From Ruegeria marisrubri (GTDB lineage: Bacteria > Pseudomonadota > Alphaproteobacteria > Rhodobacterales > Rhodobacteraceae), in NCBI RefSeq assembly GCF_001507595.1, contig NZ_LQBQ01000036.1, positions 1 to 64,000 of the forward strand: a stretch of DNA of 64,000 nucleotides, written 5' to 3'. Each line of letters starts with the position of its first letter. Position 1 is the first letter of the stretch. Of this stretch, positions 60,913 through 64,000 are shown one piece after another. The notes under the pieces are model-generated. The model saw only the letters and a list, made by a program, of their open reading frames with translations, searched no databases and was not told where the DNA came from. The position numbers were made by a program, and so were the translations under genes.

Positions 60913-61434
60913 TCACTTGCGGATTTCGTCCGGGCCGACGCCCCAGAGGTTGGTCTTGAGCGTCCAGCCCTTGTAGCCCCCGGCCGAGATCCGGCACCAC
61001 TCGACGGTGCAGCTGCCAAGGCGCGCGATCACGCCTTCCTCGAAATGGGCGTTGACCGGCGAATTGGGGTCGGGGCGTGCATGGACGGGAATCATGTCCT
61101 GCTCTACCAGCACGGTGCGCACGCCCGACAGAAGGGCGTAATGCACCCAGCCGCCGGCTCCGTCGCGGTCCTGCACCTTGCGCCAGTTGCCGTATTCGCC
61201 GGTGATCTGCAACGGCATGTCGCGGCGCTTGAAGACCCAGTCGATTCGATGCGTCAGGGACGGGCCGCGGCGCACGTTGGCCTCGCTTGCCTTCATGGAC
61301 ACGAAACGTGGCAAGGGCAGGTTGGTGACTGGTCCTCTTGTCTCCCCGGCGTGCACGATCGGGGGAAAGAAAGCCAGAATGAATGCGGACAGAAGCGCCA
61401 GAGACTGACGTTTCACCGATACCGAAAGCTTCAC
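60913..61434 (-). CDS. Exported SH3-domain protein
   Basis: 173 residues. Signal peptide LALLSAFILAFFPPIVHAG, then two bacterial SH3 repeats: the first around FVSMKASEANVRRGPSLTHR with WRKVQDRDGAGGWVHYALLS, the second around VHARPDPNSPVNAHFEEGVI with WCRISAGGYKGWTLKTNLWG. Such proteins bind the cell wall and appear across alphaproteobacteria without a defined role. It is divergent from the 2-hydroxyacid dehydrogenase gene, a pairing common in Rhodobacterales. Confidence 0.86.
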   Translation of the reverse strand: MKLSVSVKRQSLALLSAFILAFFPPIVHAGETRGPVTNLPLPRFVSMKASEANVRRGPSLTHRIDWVFKRRDMPLQITGEYGNWRKVQDRDGAGGWVHYALLSGVRTVLVEQDMIPVHARPDPNSPVNAHFEEGVIARLGSCTVEWCRISAGGYKGWTLKTNLWGVGPDEIRK

Positions 61435-61573
61435 TGCCTGCCTGCTCTTGATCCTGTTGATCCGGTTTTGAAAAAAGGCTGCGTCAATTCAGCATGGGGT
61501 TCTTGTGCCCCGCCTGATCCTGCGCCACGATGCCATGGCGCGCGCCGGATTGCAAAGCAGTGGGAGGGCCAAA

Positions 61574-62560
61574 GTGCCGAGAGAACGTCTGAGTGTTGTC
61601 GTAACGCGACGGTTGCCCGAAGCGGTGGAAACGCGGCTGAGCGAACTATTCGACGTGCGCCTGCGCGACGATGACACGCCAATGACCCGTGAGGAACTTG
61701 TCCAGGCGGTCAAGGAGGCGGACGTTCTCGTCCCCACGCTGACCGACACCATCGATGCCAGGCTGCTGGGGCAGGCGGGCGAGCGGTTGAAGCTGATCGC
61801 CAATTATGGTTCCGGGGTGGATCACATCGACGTTGCCACGGCCCGTCAGCGCGGGATCCTTGTCTCGAACACGCCGGGCGTGGTGACGGACGACACCGCG
61901 GACATGACGATGGCGCTGATCCTGGCGGTCACGCGCCGGATCCCCGAGGGCCTGTCCATCATGCAGAAAGGCGACTGGGCCGGCTGGGCCCCGACCGCGC
62001 TGCTGGGCGGGCGGATCGGCGGGCGCCGCCTGGGCATTCTGGGCATGGGCCGGATCGGACAGGCGGTGGCCCGGCGGGCCCGCGCCTTTGGCATGCAGGT
62101 GCATTACCACAACCGCCGGCGGCTGCGGCCCGAGGTCGAGGAAGAGTTCGAGGCGACCTATTGGGACAGCCTCGACCAGATGGTCGCGCGCATGGACGTG
62201 ATCTCGGTCAACTGCCCCTCGACGCCCTCGACCTTCCACCTGATGAACGCGCGGCGGCTGAAGCTGATGAAGCCCAGCGCGGTGATCGTGAACACCTCGC
62301 GGGGCGAGGTCATCGACGAAAACGCGCTGACCCGGATGATCCGGGCGGGCGAAATCGCCGGGGCCGGGCTGGACGTGTATGAACACGGGACACAGGTCAA
62401 TCCACGCCTGCGGCAACTGCCGAACGTGGTGCTGCTGCCGCATATGGGCTCGGCCACGCTCGAAGGCCGGATCGAGATGGGCGAGAAGGTCATCATCAAC
62501 ATCAAGACCTTCGAGGACGGGCACCGTCCGCCGGACCAGGTGGTTCCGTCGATGCTGTGA
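61574..62560 (+). CDS. NAD(P)-dependent D-2-hydroxyacid dehydrogenase (glyoxylate/hydroxypyruvate reductase type)
   Basis: 328 residues from a GTG at 61574, chosen because GGGAGG lies 5 bases upstream; a frame extension to GTG 61505 or ATG 61535 is possible. NAD motif GRRLGILGMGRIGQAVARRA, active-site Arg in VNTSRGEVID, Glu in the following DVYEHGTQVNP region and His in LLPHMGSATLEGR. Members reduce glyoxylate or hydroxypyruvate. It is monocistronic with a good terminator. Confidence 0.9.
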   Translation: MPRERLSVVVTRRLPEAVETRLSELFDVRLRDDDTPMTREELVQAVKEADVLVPTLTDTIDARLLGQAGERLKLIANYGSGVDHIDVATARQRGILVSNTPGVVTDDTADMTMALILAVTRRIPEGLSIMQKGDWAGWAPTALLGGRIGGRRLGILGMGRIGQAVARRARAFGMQVHYHNRRRLRPEVEEEFEATYWDSLDQMVARMDVISVNCPSTPSTFHLMNARRLKLMKPSAVIVNTSRGEVIDENALTRMIRAGEIAGAGLDVYEHGTQVNPRLRQLPNVVLLPHMGSATLEGRIEMGEKVIINIKTFEDGHRPPDQVVPSML

Positions 62561-62567
62561 GTCATGG

Positions 62568-62595
62568 CACCCGGCGGTTTTGCCGGGTGTTTTTT
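62568..62595 (+). terminator. Intrinsic terminator of the hydroxyacid dehydrogenase gene
   Basis: CACCCGGC-ggtttt-GCCGGGTG followed by TTTTTT, 8-bp GC-rich stem, 7 bases after the stop. Confidence 0.9.
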
Positions 62596-62654
62596 CGCGT
62601 GCCGGAATCGGGCAGTCTTGGCCGCGCGGATATCGGCCGAAAAGAGGGAAGCAA

Positions 62655-64000
62655 TGCGTTCAGGATGGATTTCGGGTCTGGTGGTCTCCACCTTGGTACT
62701 GGCCGCGCCGGTGCTGGCGCAGGAAACGGCGGATGCGGTTGCGCCGGAACAGGCGACCGCAGGCCAGGTGCAGGCCCTGTCCGAGGCGGCCGCCGCCTCG
62801 CTGCAGGCCAAGGAGGAAGGCCGCCCGGTCGAGGCCGAGAACTGGATGGTCGCCGCGGCCAACCCGCTTGCGGTCGAGGCCGGCGCCAGGGTGCTGCGCG
62901 CGGGCGGCACGGCGGCGGATGCGATGGTGGCCGTCCAGACCGTTCTGGGCCTGGTCGAGCCGCAATCCTCGGGGCTGGGCGGTGGCGCGTTCCTGGTCTG
63001 GTATGACGCGGACACCCAAAGCCTGACGACGCTGGACGCCCGCGAAACCGCCCCGCAAGAGGCGCGCCCGACCCTGTTTCAGGACGAGAACGGCGAGCCG
63101 CTGAAATTCTTTGACGCGGTGGTCGGCGGCCTGTCGGTGGGTACCCCAGGCACCCCGGCCCTGCTGGAAGAGGCCCATCGCCGCTGGGGCAGATCACGCT
63201 GGCCCGACCTGTTCGAGGATGCCATCCGGCTGGCCGACGAGGGCTTCACCGTCTCGCCCAGGCTGGCGGCGCTGGTCGAGGCCGATGCCGAACGGCTGGC
63301 GCGCTTCCCGGCGACCGCCGCGTATTTCCTGCCCGATGGTGAACCGCTGGCCGAGGGCGCGACGCTCAAGAACCCGGCCTATGCACAAACCCTGCGGGTT
63401 CTGGCGGCTGAGGGTTCGGCGGGATTCTACGGTGGAGAGATCGCCGCCGATATCGTCAGAACCGTGCGCACCGCGCCGGGCAATCCGGGCGTCCTGTCCG
63501 GAGCCGACCTCGCGCTCTATCAGGTGATCGAGCGCGCGCCGGTCTGCGCCTCTTACCGCGCCTACGAGGTCTGCGGCATGGGGCCGCCGTCCTCGGGGGC
63601 GCTGAGTGTGGGGCAGATCCTCGGGATGCTGGACAATTACGACCTGTCGGTGCTGGGGCCGGACAGCGTCGAGGCATGGCGCCTGATCGGCGACGCCTCA
63701 CGGCTGGCTTTCGCCGACCGCGGGCGCTACATGGCCGACAGCGATTTCGTGCCGGTGCCGACAAAGGGTCTGGTCGATCCGGCCTACCTGTTCGCGCGCG
63801 GCGCGCTTCTGAGCGGCGACGCGGCGCTGGAAGAGGTCGAGCCCGGCGCCCCCGAGTTCGACCATGCCCTGAACTGGGCGGATGACGAGTCCATCGAGCT
63901 GCCGTCCACTTCGCATATTTCCATCGTTGACAGCTATGGGAACGTCCTGTCGATGACCACGACGATCGAAAACGGGTTCGGCTCGCGCCTGATGACGAAC
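62655..64000 (+). CDS. ggt: Gamma-glutamyltransferase, 3' end cut by window
   Basis: At least 448 residues from ATG 62655 (AGAGGGAAGCA upstream). Signal peptide LVVSTLVLAAPVLAQ. Family signature segments are ANPLAVEAGARVLRAGGTAA, ADAMVAVQTVLGLVEPQSSG and GGGAFLVWYDADTQSLTTLD. The autoprocessing site is in ELPSTSHISIVDSYGNVLSM, where Thr becomes the N-terminal nucleophile of the small subunit. It cleaves glutathione and related gamma-glutamyl compounds in the periplasm. The frame stays open to the window edge, so the small subunit is incomplete. Confidence 0.92.

Overview
The window looks like a chromosomal segment of an alphaproteobacterium in the Rhodobacteraceae (Roseobacter group). The evidence is high GC with strongly GC-biased third codon positions, a complete alphaproteobacterial sox thiosulfate-oxidation cluster, gapR (DUF2312), an NDUFA12-type Complex I accessory gene, and close-packed operons on both strands. 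No CRISPR array, intact prophage, transposase or rRNA operon was seen. The one RNA gene called with confidence is a tRNA-Thr.

Layout. 1-2.3 kb: the end of a HlyD/DUF2955 efflux-type operon. 2.5-11.2 kb: housekeeping genes (hrpB helicase, meaB, rpmB, a copper-handling pair, a DUF308 membrane protein, a sirtuin, a low-Mr phosphatase, a LysR regulator). 11.4-16.2 kb: lepA, followed without any gap by an AT-rich foreign PIN-domain gene broken by an in-frame TGA, a solitary Phd/YefM antitoxin, an ORF-free stretch carrying two facing terminators (candidate non-coding RNA), and an entericidin-like lipoprotein. 16.3-19.4 kb: zinc uptake (znuB-znuC-zur divergent from znuA, with two Zur-like palindromes between).

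19.4-31.5 kb: the sox region. soxT (YeeE/YedE), soxR (ArsR family) and soxS are on the minus strand; soxVW and soxXYZABCDEF are on the plus strand. SoxXA, YZ, B and CD form the periplasmic thiosulfate oxidation system, SoxE and SoxF are a diheme cytochrome and a flavocytochrome-c-type flavoprotein, and SoxS, V and W supply reductant. A perfect ATTC-N8-GAAT palindrome upstream of soxX is the best candidate operator. A second sulfur module at 53.8-56.0 kb (DUF442 protein, two half-length YeeE proteins, an ETHE1-like persulfide dioxygenase) probably handles sulfane sulfur in the cytoplasm.

31.6-39.8 kb: a GlxA-type regulator, clpP-clpX, a RidA-like protein, NDUFA12, mlaD, DUF2155, aat, accCB and a PAS-LuxR regulator. 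39.9-53.8 kb: a carboxylate-themed block with an acyl-CoA ligase, a 3-hydroxybutyrate-dehydrogenase-like SDR, a five-gene Liv-type ABC importer, a divergent ScfR-like regulator with a histidine-kinase-like internal segment, a receiver protein, a small membrane protein, a sodium/solute-symporter histidine kinase and an orphan FliM/FliN-type protein. 56-64 kb: small hypothetical genes, gapR, tRNA-Thr, a large CBM-like/beta-propeller protein with type I secretion traits, an SH3-domain protein, a 2-hydroxyacid dehydrogenase and the 5' part of a gamma-glutamyltransferase gene cut by the window edge.

Most of the window is recognisable biology. The parts least explained by known families are the lepA-PIN junction, the ORF-free 15.3-16.1 kb stretch, the fused regulator plus symporter-kinase module, and the tRNA-adjacent secreted protein.
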